Of a stretch of 64,000 nt of DNA, positions 52,831 to 61,645 are shown piece by piece (position 1 is the stretch's first letter; each line of letters starts with the position of its first letter). The DNA is taken from contig CP081940.1 of assembly GCA_019823025.1 (NCBI GenBank), positions 186,001 through 250,000 on the forward strand. The letters are read 5' to 3'. The stretch is from Methylophilales bacterium. GTDB lineage: Bacteria; Pseudomonadota; Gammaproteobacteria; Burkholderiales; Methylophilaceae. Both the position numbers and the translations under genes were made by a program. The notes below the pieces were generated by a model. That model saw only the letters and a program-made list of their open reading frames with translations, searched no databases and was not told where the DNA came from.

Positions 52831-53793
52831 TTATCTCAAGTCAATAAAGCTAAATAACTCCTCTGGCAATGGGGCTGAGATAAATAACTTCTCTCCACTT
52901 TTCGGGTGAATGACTCCATACTCACTAGCATGCAAAAACATTCTTTTAAATCCATTCTTTTCAAGTTCCTTATTCACCTTGAAGTCACCATACCTTTGAT
53001 CCCCTAATACTGGAAACCCTAAATGAGCTAAATGGACTCTTATTTGGTGTGTGCGACCAGTAATTAATTTTACATCTAACAAACTAAAATTCCGAAAATG
53101 CTTTTTTAAGAAAAAAACAGACTTTGATTCCTTTGAATTGATGTGCCCTTCTTTACTATCAACAACAGATACTTTTTGCCCTTCTGAATTAGATGTTTTT
53201 ATCAAGTTTAAATTGACAGTCTTTTGTTTGTCTTTCCATAGCCCAGAAATAGCAACCATATATTTTTTATGGATCTTCTTCTCTCTTATTTGTTTTTGAA
53301 GTTCTACCAAAGCCGTTCTTTTTTTTGCGATCATAAGAACTCCCGAGGTCTCTTTATCAAGGCGGTGAACGAGTTCTAGAAATTTTTCATCGGGATAAAT
53401 TTGTCTAACTAGCTCAATAACTCCAAAACTAAGACCACTGCCGCCATGCACAGCTAAACCATGGGGTTTATTGATAATGAGTAAATTATCATCTTCAAAT
53501 AATATATTTTGAGTGATTGATTTTTTAGTATGATTATCAATTTTTAAACTTTTTGGTGCAATCTTTTCTTTAAAGTCAACAGGAGGAATTCTCAACTCAT
53601 CTCCTTGACAAAGCTTGTACTCAGTTCTAACTCTTTTTTTATTTACTCTTACCTGGCCAGTTCTTAATAATTTATATACGTGCCCTTTAGGGACTCCTTT
53701 CAGTATTTTAATTAAATAATTATCAATTTTTTGGCCAATACTGCCCTCGTCAACACGCCTGTAAGTAACCTTTTTTTCAATAAAGTTGGTCAT
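52831..53793 (-). CDS. rluC: Ribosomal large subunit pseudouridine synthase RluC
   Basis: Makes pseudouridines in 23S rRNA (955, 2504 and 2580 in E. coli). The 320 residues have an N-terminal S4 RNA-binding domain (about 20-75, 'IDNYLIKILKGVPKGHVYKLLRTGQVRVNKKRV') and the catalytic domain with 'HRLDKETSGVLMIAK', where Asp146 is the nucleophile. 'ITGRTHQIRVHLAHLGFPVLGDQRYG' follows. It is the first gene of the minus-strand group with the HAD phosphatase (18 bases apart) and diverges from rne, as in many proteobacteria. Confidence 0.96.
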   Translation of the reverse strand: MTNFIEKKVTYRRVDEGSIGQKIDNYLIKILKGVPKGHVYKLLRTGQVRVNKKRVRTEYKLCQGDELRIPPVDFKEKIAPKSLKIDNHTKKSITQNILFEDDNLLIINKPHGLAVHGGSGLSFGVIELVRQIYPDEKFLELVHRLDKETSGVLMIAKKRTALVELQKQIREKKIHKKYMVAISGLWKDKQKTVNLNLIKTSNSEGQKVSVVDSKEGHINSKESKSVFFLKKHFRNFSLLDVKLITGRTHQIRVHLAHLGFPVLGDQRYGDFKVNKELEKNGFKRMFLHASEYGVIHPKSGEKLFISAPLPEELFSFIDLR

Positions 53794-54139
53794 TGTTTGT
53801 TTTCATTTAAATTATAACTTATACTAAACATTCAGATTTCTTATGCAATAGTGCAAAAGATAATGAATGTGATCTGAATTATACATAAACAAAAAATTCG
53901 AGGTTTGATCTGCGCACCTATTTAAAAATAATATAAAAGAGGCAGATACACAAAAAGATTTTAATAAAAATATAGTAGAAATTAAATTTAAATATAAAAA
54001 TATTGTAGATAAAAAAAGAAATGGACACCAAATAAGTTAGCTTTATTAGTTTCATGACTCTATTTATGAGTCAGGTATTTATTTATATTTCACCTATATT
54101 CTTTTATGTAAAATCTTCAAACTTAAATTGGAGATTAAG
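53794..54139 (+). promoter_or_regulatory. rne/rluC divergent region, long AT-rich rne leader
   Basis: A 346-base AT-rich stretch between rluC and rne holds no gene with a credible start. It should carry promoters for both directions. Near its rne end is a hairpin, TGACTC at 54055-54060 and GAGTCA at 54068-54073, with a 7-base AT loop. RNase E commonly controls its own mRNA through structured 5' leaders, so this hairpin is a candidate autoregulatory element. Confidence 0.5.
54055..54073 (+). other. Hairpin in the rne leader
   Basis: Perfect 6-bp inverted repeat TGACTC/GAGTCA with loop TATTTAT, about 67 bases before the rne start codon. It has no T-run beside it, so it does not look like a terminator. 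Confidence 0.5.
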
Positions 54140-56371
54140 ATGAAAAGAATGCTATTTAACGCTACTCAATCTGAGGAGCTAAGAGTTGCAACAATCAATG
54201 AGAATAAACTTGAAGACCTGGACTTTGAAAGAGGAAATCAAGAGCAACGTAAAAGTAATATATACAAAGCAGTAGTCACACGAATTGAACCATCCCTAGA
54301 AGCGGCTTTTGTCAACTATGGTGTTGACCGTCACGGCTTCCTTCCATTCAAAGAAATATCCCCAGATTTATATTCAAAAAAATCTAGAAAAAAAAGTGTT
54401 TCAATTAAGGATGTAATGTCCGAGGGTCAAGAACTTGTAGTCCAGGTAAGTAAAGATGAAAGAGGAAATAAAGGCGCCGCCCTAACAACTTACCTATCAC
54501 TTGCTGGAAGATATATCGTATTGATGCCTAATAATAATGATGGTGGGGGTATCTCAAGGCGAGTTGAGGGTGAAGAACGCGCTCAATTTAAAGAAATATT
54601 ATCGCAAGTCAAAGTAAAAAAGGGTATGAGTGTTATCGGAAGAACAGCTGGTATCGGAGCATCCGTTGAAGAAATTCAATGGGACTTAGATTATTTAAAC
54701 CAGCTATGGGCTGCTATTGCGGGAGCAGCTGATGCCCAGTCTGGAGCTTTCTTAATTTATCAAGAGAGTAACTTGGTAGTTAGGGCAATTCGAGATTACT
54801 TTAATACAGATATTGAAGAAATTATAATCGATAAACAGTCCATCTTTGATCAAGCACACCAGTTTATGTCGCATGTAATGCCAAATTACGCAGAGAGAAT
54901 TAAATTTTACGATGAAGAAATATCGCTATTTACAAAATATGGTATTGAAAATCAAATAGAATCTGCCTTTCTAAGAGAGGTTCAGCTTCCTTCAGGGGGA
55001 GCAATAGTAATTGATCATACAGAAGCGCTTGTTTCAATTGATGTTAACTCCAGTAGATCAACCAAAGGTAGAGATATTGAAAGCACAGCCTTCAATACTA
55101 ATATCGAGGCTGCTATAGAAATTTCTAAGCAATTAAGGCTGAGGGATATTGGAGGACTTATTGTGATTGATTTTATTGATATGGAGAATCAAAAAAATCA
55201 AAGAAGTGTTGAAAATAAAATGCGTGACGAGCTAAAGCATGATAAAGCGAGAATTCAGACTAATAAAATTTCACGATTTGGTCTACTTGAAATCTCAAGA
55301 CAGAGACTAAGACCAAGCCTTGGAGAGTCGATTAGTGGCGTATGCCCTAGATGTGAAGGAACTGGTCGCGTTAGAGATATTCAATCAACTGCATTATCAA
55401 TGCTAAGAACGATTGAACAAGAATGTAACAAAGAGAAGTTACAAAGTGTTGCAATCCAATTACCGATAGAGGTTGCTACGCTTCTACTAAATGAAAAAAG
55501 GAATGATATTAAGGATATTGAAACGAAGTCAGAATGTACAATTGTTGTAATCCCAAATAGATACTTTGACATACCTAAATTTCACATAGAACGTTCAGCC
55601 CAAAATTCTGGTAAAGCTAGTTATAAGGTGGTAGAGCAACCACTTGAGGAAGATCTTGATAAGAGTAATAAAGCAGAGACAAAACAAGAAAAACTCGAGC
55701 CAGCGGTTAAGCAGGTTGTACCAAATCAGACAGGTAAAAAGAATAAGTCAATCTTTGGGTTTATCAAAGATTTAATTACCCCAAGCAGTGACGAGGTATC
55801 AAATGAAAGCTCAGAGAAGGACACTTCGTCTGATAAAGTCATTGATGAAGAAAGAAAAAGCTCAAGGCCCGACAATCACCAAAGAAATAATCGTAATAGA
55901 AGGAATAATCGAAATAGAAAATCAAATTATAAGGACAAATTTCCTAAAGATAATACAACAAACAATTCTGCTATATCCCATGATAAAAAAGCATCTGAAA
56001 AGCCGCTAAAAGATCCCGCTCCAATAGAGATTAAGGTTGAAGAAAAACCAGTGCTAGCTAAAAAACCAATTCCAACTAAACCAAAGAGAAAGAAAACTGA
56101 GAAATTGCCTAAAGTTGATCTAAATAGTGTTGGCTTAAAGCTTGTTGAAACGTCAAGTAAACCTATTTCCGAGCCTAAAAAAGAGAGTACAAGAAAAGCA
56201 CCGCCTAAAAAAGTTGCTGACTGGCAAAAACAAAAAACAGATAAAAAAGATATCAAGGAATTGGTAATGGTGGAGACTAAAACAACTAAAGCAACAAAGC
56301 CAAAGAAAACAACAAAACCCAAGGCTGCACCAAAAGCGAAGAAGGCGAAAGTTACTTCAAAAGAAGATTAA
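54140..56371 (+). CDS. rne: Ribonuclease E
   Basis: Central endonuclease of RNA decay and rRNA/tRNA maturation. I take the ATG at 54140, with GGAG six bases upstream; a TTG at 54128 is also in frame. The 743 residues show an S1-type RNA-binding region ('YKAVVTRIEPSLEAAFVNYG', about 42-62), catalytic acidic residues in 'VSIDVNSSRSTKG' (Asp301, Asn303) and 'IVIDFIDM' (Asp344), and the zinc-link 'VCPRCEGTG' (Cys402, Cys405). The C-terminal third (about 500-743) is a disordered, Lys/Pro-rich tail, likely for membrane or partner binding. The length is shorter than the E. coli enzyme. Confidence 0.97.
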   Translation: MKRMLFNATQSEELRVATINENKLEDLDFERGNQEQRKSNIYKAVVTRIEPSLEAAFVNYGVDRHGFLPFKEISPDLYSKKSRKKSVSIKDVMSEGQELVVQVSKDERGNKGAALTTYLSLAGRYIVLMPNNNDGGGISRRVEGEERAQFKEILSQVKVKKGMSVIGRTAGIGASVEEIQWDLDYLNQLWAAIAGAADAQSGAFLIYQESNLVVRAIRDYFNTDIEEIIIDKQSIFDQAHQFMSHVMPNYAERIKFYDEEISLFTKYGIENQIESAFLREVQLPSGGAIVIDHTEALVSIDVNSSRSTKGRDIESTAFNTNIEAAIEISKQLRLRDIGGLIVIDFIDMENQKNQRSVENKMRDELKHDKARIQTNKISRFGLLEISRQRLRPSLGESISGVCPRCEGTGRVRDIQSTALSMLRTIEQECNKEKLQSVAIQLPIEVATLLLNEKRNDIKDIETKSECTIVVIPNRYFDIPKFHIERSAQNSGKASYKVVEQPLEEDLDKSNKAETKQEKLEPAVKQVVPNQTGKKNKSIFGFIKDLITPSSDEVSNESSEKDTSSDKVIDEERKSSRPDNHQRNNRNRRNNRNRKSNYKDKFPKDNTTNNSAISHDKKASEKPLKDPAPIEIKVEEKPVLAKKPIPTKPKRKKTEKLPKVDLNSVGLKLVETSSKPISEPKKESTRKAPPKKVADWQKQKTDKKDIKELVMVETKTTKATKPKKTTKPKAAPKAKKAKVTSKED

Positions 56372-56741
56372 ATAAGTACCAACCAATAAAACAAAAAAGT
56401 AATGCGCCAATTACATTTAGGGCGCCAAAGAAAATTCCTAAAGCTATCTCACCTTTTAAAAAAAGGTTGAGAAGCTCCATAGAGTATGTTGAAAATGTAG
56501 TGAAAGCACCTAAAAAACCTACATTTAAGATCAATTTAATTTCTTCAGATACATCAATAGATGTGCTTTGTATTGCAGCAAATGATATCCCAATGAATAG
56601 CCCACCTATTAGATTAACTGCGAGCGTTCCATGAGGCAGTGATGGGTCAACAGTAGATAAAAAATATGTTATCAGCCATCTTAGCCAAGCACCAAAGGCT
56701 GCTGCTACCCCTACCAACATAAAATTTGAAAAGGTGAACAT
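56352..56741 (-). CDS. crcB: Fluoride channel CrcB
   Basis: A 129-residue four-helix membrane protein of the Fluc family, exporting fluoride as a dual-topology dimer. Motifs are 'GAAFGAWLRWLITYFL' (the GxxxRW region), 'GTLAVNLIGGLFIGI' with the conserved Asn, and 'GFLGAFTTFSTYSMEL' with the Phe box and Thr/Ser track. Length is normal. It lies on the minus strand and overlaps the rne stop by 20 bases; it starts 4 bases after the orn stop, so it is probably co-transcribed with orn. Confidence 0.95.
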   Translation of the reverse strand: MFTFSNFMLVGVAAAFGAWLRWLITYFLSTVDPSLPHGTLAVNLIGGLFIGISFAAIQSTSIDVSEEIKLILNVGFLGAFTTFSTYSMELLNLFLKGEIALGIFFGALNVIGALLFCFIGWYLFNLLLK

Positions 56742-56745
56742 AATG

Positions 56746-57291
56746 TTAAATTTTAATGAAATGCTCTCTGTAATACTTTAATTCTTCAATAGATTCTCTT
56801 ATATCAGCCAAAGCCTCATGCTTGCCGCCTTTCTTAAAACCATCTATCAATTCTGGCTTCCAGCGTTTAGCCAATTCTTTAAAGACACTGACGTCTAAAT
56901 TTCGGTAGTGGAAGTAAGACTCAAGGTCAGGCATGTAATTTGCTAAAAACCTTCTATCCTGACAAATTGAATTTCCACACATTGGGGATCTATTTTTCCC
57001 CACAAACTTTGAAATAAACTCTATTAACTGATGGGTTGCAACCTCTTCAGTAGTTGATGAATTCTTTACTTTTTCAATTAGTCCAGATTTTCCATGAGTT
57101 GATTGATTCCACGCATCCATTTTTGCTAAGACCTCATCAGGTTGCTTCAAAACAAGAACAGGACCTTCCTCTAAAATGGTTAAAAAGGGATCAGTGATAA
57201 TAATTGCAATCTCAAGGATTCGGTCGGTCTGTGAGTTAAGCCCACTCATTTCCATATCAATCCAAATTAAATTATTATGATTTTTGCTCAT
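56746..57291 (-). CDS. orn: Oligoribonuclease
   Basis: 3'-5' exoribonuclease that removes the final di- and oligonucleotides in RNA decay. About 181 residues, as in E. coli. DEDDh catalytic residues are in '[11 protein letters not shown]' (near residue 8), '[17 protein letters not shown]' and '[17 protein letters not shown]' with the His-Asp pair. Three in-frame ATGs are available; 57291 gives the usual '[18 protein letters not shown]' start. Upstream is the divergent M48 peptidase gene; downstream is crcB. Confidence 0.95.
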   Translation of the reverse strand: MSKNHNNLIWIDMEMSGLNSQTDRILEIAIIITDPFLTILEEGPVLVLKQPDEVLAKMDAWNQSTHGKSGLIEKVKNSSTTEEVATHQLIEFISKFVGKNRSPMCGNSICQDRRFLANYMPDLESYFHYRNLDVSVFKELAKRWKPELIDGFKKGGKHEALADIRESIEELKYYREHFIKI

Positions 57292-57400
57292 CATGATTTC
57301 CATTAAAATTATTATCTGATACTTAGATTTAAAGGTTCACACTTACTTTTAGCTTGTTTTTACTGCACAATACTATTTTTAATATTATAGAGCATAAGCT

Positions 57401-58642
57401 ATGGCTGAGAGCTATCAATTTATTTTTATTTTTTTATTAATATTTACAACGGCTGTTGAATTTTATTTAGGCCAAAGACAAAAAAACTTTGTTTTAAAGA
57501 ACAAAAAAAAGGTTCCTTCAGCATTCTCAAAAATAATTAAATTAGCTGATCACAAAAAAGCTGCTGATTACACTGTTTCAAAGATAAATTTTAATTCTAT
57601 TGACCTTATATTCGGGGCAATAATCTTGTATCTCTTTACATTGGGTGGCGGTATTAACTTAATGAATAATTTGATGGGCCAATATTTTGAAAATTCATTG
57701 TTAAATGGAGCCTTAATCATTACCAGTGTATTTGTAGCACTTCATTTGATTGGTCTACCATCATCTATTTATCAGACATTTGTAATTGAGACAAAGTATG
57801 GCTTCAATAAAATAACACCAAAATTATTTATTACGGATCAAATTAAATCAGTAATTATTATGATTATTTTATCAGTTGTCGTTTCCTATGCTGTGCTTTG
57901 GATCTTATCTGAGCTTGGTAATGAATGGTGGTTATGGTTATGGGTTTTTTTAAGTGTTCTTTCACTTATAGGTGTTGCATTAGCACCCGTCTTAAAACAG
58001 TTATTTAATAAATACACACCAATAAAAGACAAAAGTCTTAAGAAGAATATAGAAAAACTATTAAAACGCTGTGGCTTTGAGTCTAGTGGTTTATTTGAGA
58101 TGAATGGTTCTTTAAGGAGTACACATGGCAACGCATTCTTTGGTGGATTTGGTAAGACTAAAAGGATTATATTTTTTGATACCTTACTCGCTAAATTAAA
58201 TACTAAAGAAATCGAGGCAGTAATAGCACATGAGCTAGGTCACTTCAAAAGAAATCATGTTAAAAAACTCTTATTGATACAGATTTCTTTAATTTTCTTT
58301 AGTTTATATTTTTTAGGTGGGCTAAAAGAAAATGAAGCATTTTATAATGGGCTAGGTGTTGAGAATTTAAGTGATGCAAATTTTCTCACATTATTTATTC
58401 TAGTTTTATTACCTTTTGTAATGTTTTTTGTCGGCCCATTTATTAGCTGGCTTCAAAGAAAATATGAGTTTGAAGCAGACGAATATGCCTGTGAATTTAC
58501 TAAATCATCAGACTTAAAGCAGTCTCTATTAAAGCTCTACCGAGACAATGCATCTACTTTAACTCCCGATCCTTTATATTCGGCGTTCTATCATTCTCAC
58601 CCCCCAGCATCTATTAGAATTCAAGCTATCGATAAGAGCTGA
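57401..58642 (+). CDS. M48-family (Ste24-like) membrane metallopeptidase
   Basis: A 413-residue integral membrane zinc protease. Several helices precede the catalytic motif HELGH (residues 277-281, in 'EAVIAHELGHFKRNH'), with the third zinc ligand glutamate in 'YEFEADEYACEFT'. 'VETKYGFNKITPKLFITDQIKS' and 'GLFEMNGSLRSTHGNAFFGGFGKTKRIIFFDTLL' are standard for the CAAX-prenyl-protease/Ste24 group. In bacteria its natural substrate is unclear, perhaps damaged membrane proteins. It is next to orn, as in several Betaproteobacteria, and followed by queD after 2 bases. Confidence 0.95.
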   Translation: MAESYQFIFIFLLIFTTAVEFYLGQRQKNFVLKNKKKVPSAFSKIIKLADHKKAADYTVSKINFNSIDLIFGAIILYLFTLGGGINLMNNLMGQYFENSLLNGALIITSVFVALHLIGLPSSIYQTFVIETKYGFNKITPKLFITDQIKSVIIMIILSVVVSYAVLWILSELGNEWWLWLWVFLSVLSLIGVALAPVLKQLFNKYTPIKDKSLKKNIEKLLKRCGFESSGLFEMNGSLRSTHGNAFFGGFGKTKRIIFFDTLLAKLNTKEIEAVIAHELGHFKRNHVKKLLLIQISLIFFSLYFLGGLKENEAFYNGLGVENLSDANFLTLFILVLLPFVMFFVGPFISWLQRKYEFEADEYACEFTKSSDLKQSLLKLYRDNASTLTPDPLYSAFYHSHPPASIRIQAIDKS

Positions 58643-58644
58643 TA

Positions 58645-59088
58645 ATGGAAATCACCACTAGGATGGAATTTGATTCTGGACATAGAATCCCAAGTCATAA
58701 AAGTGTATGTAAAAATCTTCATGGGCATCGCTATGCAATTGAAGTTACTATTAAAGGTGAAATTGGAGAACAAATCCATGAATCAGATTTTGGAATGGTG
58801 ATGGATTTTAAAGATGCAAAAAATCTTGTAAAGAAGGTTATTGTAGATGAATGGGATCATGCCTTCATTGCATATGAGAAGGACTTAGAAGTCATTTCCT
58901 TCCTCAACACTTTAGATAATCATAAAACAGTAATACTTAAGAGGGTCCCCACTGCAGAAAATATGGCACTTACTGCCCTTGAATTGCTCTCAAGTGCATT
59001 TAAAAATGAATTTGGTGACCTAGTTAGACCTATAAAAGTGAGGCTTTATGAGACGCCCAATAACTGGGCGGATGCATTAACAACTTAG
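58645..59088 (+). CDS. queD: 6-carboxytetrahydropterin synthase QueD
   Basis: Converts dihydroneopterin triphosphate to 6-carboxytetrahydropterin in queuosine precursor synthesis. The 147 residues have the zinc histidines and catalytic cysteine in 'FDSGHRIPSHKSVCKNLHGHRYAIEV' (His13, Cys22, His26, His28), and 'DFGMVMDFKDAK' and 'WDHAFI' follow. 'PTAENMALTALELL' and 'VRLYETPNNWADA' complete the T-fold. Two bases separate it from the M48 gene. The other preQ0 genes (queC, queE) are outside the window. Confidence 0.96.
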   Translation: MEITTRMEFDSGHRIPSHKSVCKNLHGHRYAIEVTIKGEIGEQIHESDFGMVMDFKDAKNLVKKVIVDEWDHAFIAYEKDLEVISFLNTLDNHKTVILKRVPTAENMALTALELLSSAFKNEFGDLVRPIKVRLYETPNNWADALTT

Positions 59089-59103
59089 GCTATCTTTTTG
59101 CCA

Positions 59104-59772
59104 CTACCATGAAGATTTAGTCTGAATTTTTTCTAGGTAAGCTTCGTGCGATAATATTTCTTTGTCGTTAGCATGTATAACCTTTAATTTCTTTTGATCA
59201 ACGACACCTAGTTGAACCTCTTTTTCATCTTGAGAAAAATTGATTGCTATATCTTCTTGGCCACGAGTCATCCCTAAATAAACTTCACTAAGCAACTGAG
59301 AATCTAAAAGCGCACCGTGCTGACTTCTTTTTGAATTATCCACCTTATAGGCTCTGCATAGAGCATCTAAGTTGTTTCTTTGGCCAGGTCTCAAGTCCCT
59401 TGCCATCACTAAAGAGTCTGTAACTTTTTCGATATGATTTTCGACTTTCGGAAGGCCTATCCTCCCTAATTCCATATTAAGGAAGCCAATGTCAAAAGGT
59501 GCGTTATGGATAATTAATTCACTTCCTTGAACAAAATTCAAAAATTCTTCGGCTATATCCTTAAATAAACTTTTATCCTTTAAAAACTCTATTGTAATCC
59601 CATGCACCTCTTGGGCAGCTGCATCTATTTCACGCTCTGGATTCGTGTAAACATGGAATTGATTTTCTGTTAGTTGGCGATTATTAATCTCGACAGCAGC
59701 AATTTCGATTATTCTGTGGCCTTGATTTGGGTCAAGGCCAGTTGTTTCTGTATCCAAAAAGACTTGCCTCAT
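59104..59772 (-). CDS. dnaQ: DNA polymerase III epsilon subunit (3'-5' proofreading exonuclease)
   Basis: Proofreading subunit of the replicative polymerase. The 222-residue protein has the DEDDh exonuclease motifs: 'FLDTETTGLDPNQGHRIIEIAAVEI' (Asp7, Glu9), 'LIIHNAPFDIGFLNMEL' (Asp in the middle) and 'HGALLDSQLLSEVYLG'. The C-terminal tail carries the segment that binds the alpha subunit. It overlaps the rnhA stop by 4 bases, forming the usual rnhA-dnaQ pair; the unit is convergent with queD. Confidence 0.95.
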   Translation of the reverse strand: MRQVFLDTETTGLDPNQGHRIIEIAAVEINNRQLTENQFHVYTNPEREIDAAAQEVHGITIEFLKDKSLFKDIAEEFLNFVQGSELIIHNAPFDIGFLNMELGRIGLPKVENHIEKVTDSLVMARDLRPGQRNNLDALCRAYKVDNSKRSQHGALLDSQLLSEVYLGMTRGQEDIAINFSQDEKEVQLGVVDQKKLKVIHANDKEILSHEAYLEKIQTKSSW

Positions 59773-60206
59773 AACCTCCTCATCGCAGATGTTACACCTT
59801 GATTGGCCAATTCATCTGCTTTTTCATTGCCTTCGTTTCCTGCATGGCCCTTCACCCATTCCCAGTGAATCTTTCTTGAGCCTACCGCTTCGTCTAACTC
59901 TACCCATAAGTCCTTATTCTTTACTGGTTTTTTATTACTTGAACGCCAATTGTTAACTTTCCAGTTTTTAATCCATTCACTAATCCCCTTCTGTACATAT
60001 GTAGAATCAGTGTAAATAGTAAGCTCAAGGTTTGTTGGCATTTCTTTTAGCGCCATAATAACCGCCTTCAATTCCATTCTATTGTTTGTTGTGTCATTTT
60101 CACCGCCAAATAACTCAATATTTTTTTCATCTTGCATAATGATTGCACCCCAACCACCAACGCCAGGATTACCCTTACACGCTCCGTCTGTATAAATTTT
60201 AATCAT
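59769..60206 (-). CDS. rnhA: Ribonuclease HI
   Basis: Degrades the RNA strand of RNA-DNA hybrids, removing primers and R-loops. 145 residues, normal. Catalytic acids are in 'IYTDGACKGNPGVGGWGAII' (Asp6), 'NRMELKAVIMAL' (Glu44), 'IYTDSTYVQKGI' (Asp66) and the C-terminal 'HAGNEGNEKADELAN' with the His and Asp. The 'KVNNWRSSNKKPVKNKDLW' handle is the substrate-binding loop. It overlaps the methyltransferase gene by 8 bases and dnaQ by 4. Confidence 0.97.
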   Translation of the reverse strand: MIKIYTDGACKGNPGVGGWGAIIMQDEKNIELFGGENDTTNNRMELKAVIMALKEMPTNLELTIYTDSTYVQKGISEWIKNWKVNNWRSSNKKPVKNKDLWVELDEAVGSRKIHWEWVKGHAGNEGNEKADELANQGVTSAMRRL

Positions 60207-60873
60207 AAGATTTTGTTGCTACCACCTTCCTTTGCTTTAATTTATTCCATTTTTGTTTTTTTGGAATTTTTGAGACAGTCACCTTCTCTGCCACTAAGAA
60301 ATAAATATTACCAAAGAGTGGTAGCCACCTATTGCCTATCTTCTCTAACTTATCATTAATGCTCGACTTGCTGTCAAAAAACATTGGCTGGTAATGCCCT
60401 AACTTAGATTCTCTTATTGTAAATCCCGACTCTTTCATCATTTTTTGTACTTTTGAGATGCTTATAAAATCGCCATTCCAAGGAAAAAAGTTATCAAATT
60501 TAACTGTTTTTCTTAAGCCAGCAAAACTAATTGGATTAAATCCACACAAAATTATATAGCCACCAGAAACGGTAACTCTAAATAATTCATCCATAAGTTT
60601 TTTGGGGTCCCCTACCTTTTCAAATAGATGCAAACACAAAGTAAGATCGATAGAATCGAAACCAAAAGGTAACCATTCTGCATCTAAATCAACATTTTTA
60701 TCCTTACCACTCACTACAATTTGATGCTTTATTTTTGTGTTTTTTATTAGGTTGCTTTTGTGCTCACCTAACTGCAAAGCATAATAGCCAAATTTTTGAT
60801 CTAAGTACTTCTCTATCGTCTTTTGTTCAAAGCTTACAAGGCTTTTTCCTAACTGACTATCAAACCAATTCAT
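60199..60873 (-). CDS. SAM-dependent methyltransferase, rnhA-linked
   Basis: A 224-residue class I methyltransferase of the methyltransferase-11 type. 'VDLDAEWLPFGFDSIDLTLCLHLFEKVGDPKKLMDELFRVTVSGGYIILCGFNPISFAG' covers motifs II-V; motif I is degenerate. It carries 'FFPWNGDFISISKVQKMMKESGF' near residues 130-150. In many proteobacteria a gene of this group lies between gloB and rnhA, as here. Substrate unknown. First gene of the minus-strand unit with rnhA and dnaQ, divergent from gloB across 45 bases. Confidence 0.85.
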   Translation of the reverse strand: MNWFDSQLGKSLVSFEQKTIEKYLDQKFGYYALQLGEHKSNLIKNTKIKHQIVVSGKDKNVDLDAEWLPFGFDSIDLTLCLHLFEKVGDPKKLMDELFRVTVSGGYIILCGFNPISFAGLRKTVKFDNFFPWNGDFISISKVQKMMKESGFTIRESKLGHYQPMFFDSKSSINDKLEKIGNRWLPLFGNIYFLVAEKVTVSKIPKKQKWNKLKQRKVVATKSYD

Positions 60874-60918
60874 TTTATAAAAATATTCCCTAAATCTATA
60901 GTAAAATTTTGTTCATAC

Positions 60919-61644
60919 ATGCAATTTAGTCTACCAAAAAATACTGATATATCCATACACCCAATAAAATCTTTCACAGATAATTATATATGGATGATAA
61001 AAAAAAATAAGGATGCGGTTATAGTTGATCCTGGAGACGCATCTCCTGTATTGAAAATACTTCAAAAAGAAAATATTCACCTTCAAGCCATCTTAATTAC
61101 CCATAAACATGCTGATCATATTGGCGGTATAAAGAATTTAGTAAAGACCTATCCCAACGTTAAGATATATGGTCCAAAGAATAACTTTAATTTTATTTTT
61201 AATAAAGTTGCTAATAATGAGCTTGTAAAGATTGACGAGCTAAATATTTCATTTAGAGTTATAGAGACTCCAGGACACACGCTTGATCATATTGTGTTCG
61301 CCGACGAGAATCATTTATTTTGTGGGGATACAATTTTTGGATGCGGGTGTGGAAGGTTATTTGAGGGCACATTCTCTCAAATGCACAAATCATTAAAGGT
61401 CCTTTCAAAGCTACCTAAGTCGATAAAAATATTTTGTGCTCACGAATATACAAAAAAAAATATCGAATTTGCGCTTATGTTTGAAAAAGATAATGAGAAC
61501 CTTATTGCCAGAAAAAATAGTTTAAAGAATGTGGATATTACACTCCCATCAACACTGAGTGAGGAGCTAGAAACAAACCCGTTTCTTCGATCAAAAACCT
61601 TATCACAATTTAAAGAACTGAGAATTAGAAAGGATAATTTTTAA
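60919..61644 (+). CDS. gloB: Hydroxyacylglutathione hydrolase (glyoxalase II)
   Basis: Hydrolyses S-lactoylglutathione from methylglyoxal detoxification to lactate and glutathione. A 241-residue metallo-beta-lactamase-fold enzyme. Zinc ligands are in 'LITHKHADHIGG' (His62, His64, Asp66, His67), 'ETPGHTLDHI' and 'HLFCGDTIFGCGCGRLFEGT' with the bridging Asp; 'FCAHEYTKKNIEFAL' gives the final His. The glyoxalase II C-terminal 'SLSQ-KELRIRKDNF' is also seen. It precedes mltD by 1 base. Confidence 0.96.
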   Translation: MQFSLPKNTDISIHPIKSFTDNYIWMIKKNKDAVIVDPGDASPVLKILQKENIHLQAILITHKHADHIGGIKNLVKTYPNVKIYGPKNNFNFIFNKVANNELVKIDELNISFRVIETPGHTLDHIVFADENHLFCGDTIFGCGCGRLFEGTFSQMHKSLKVLSKLPKSIKIFCAHEYTKKNIEFALMFEKDNENLIARKNSLKNVDITLPSTLSEELETNPFLRSKTLSQFKELRIRKDNF

Positions 61645-61645
61645 G

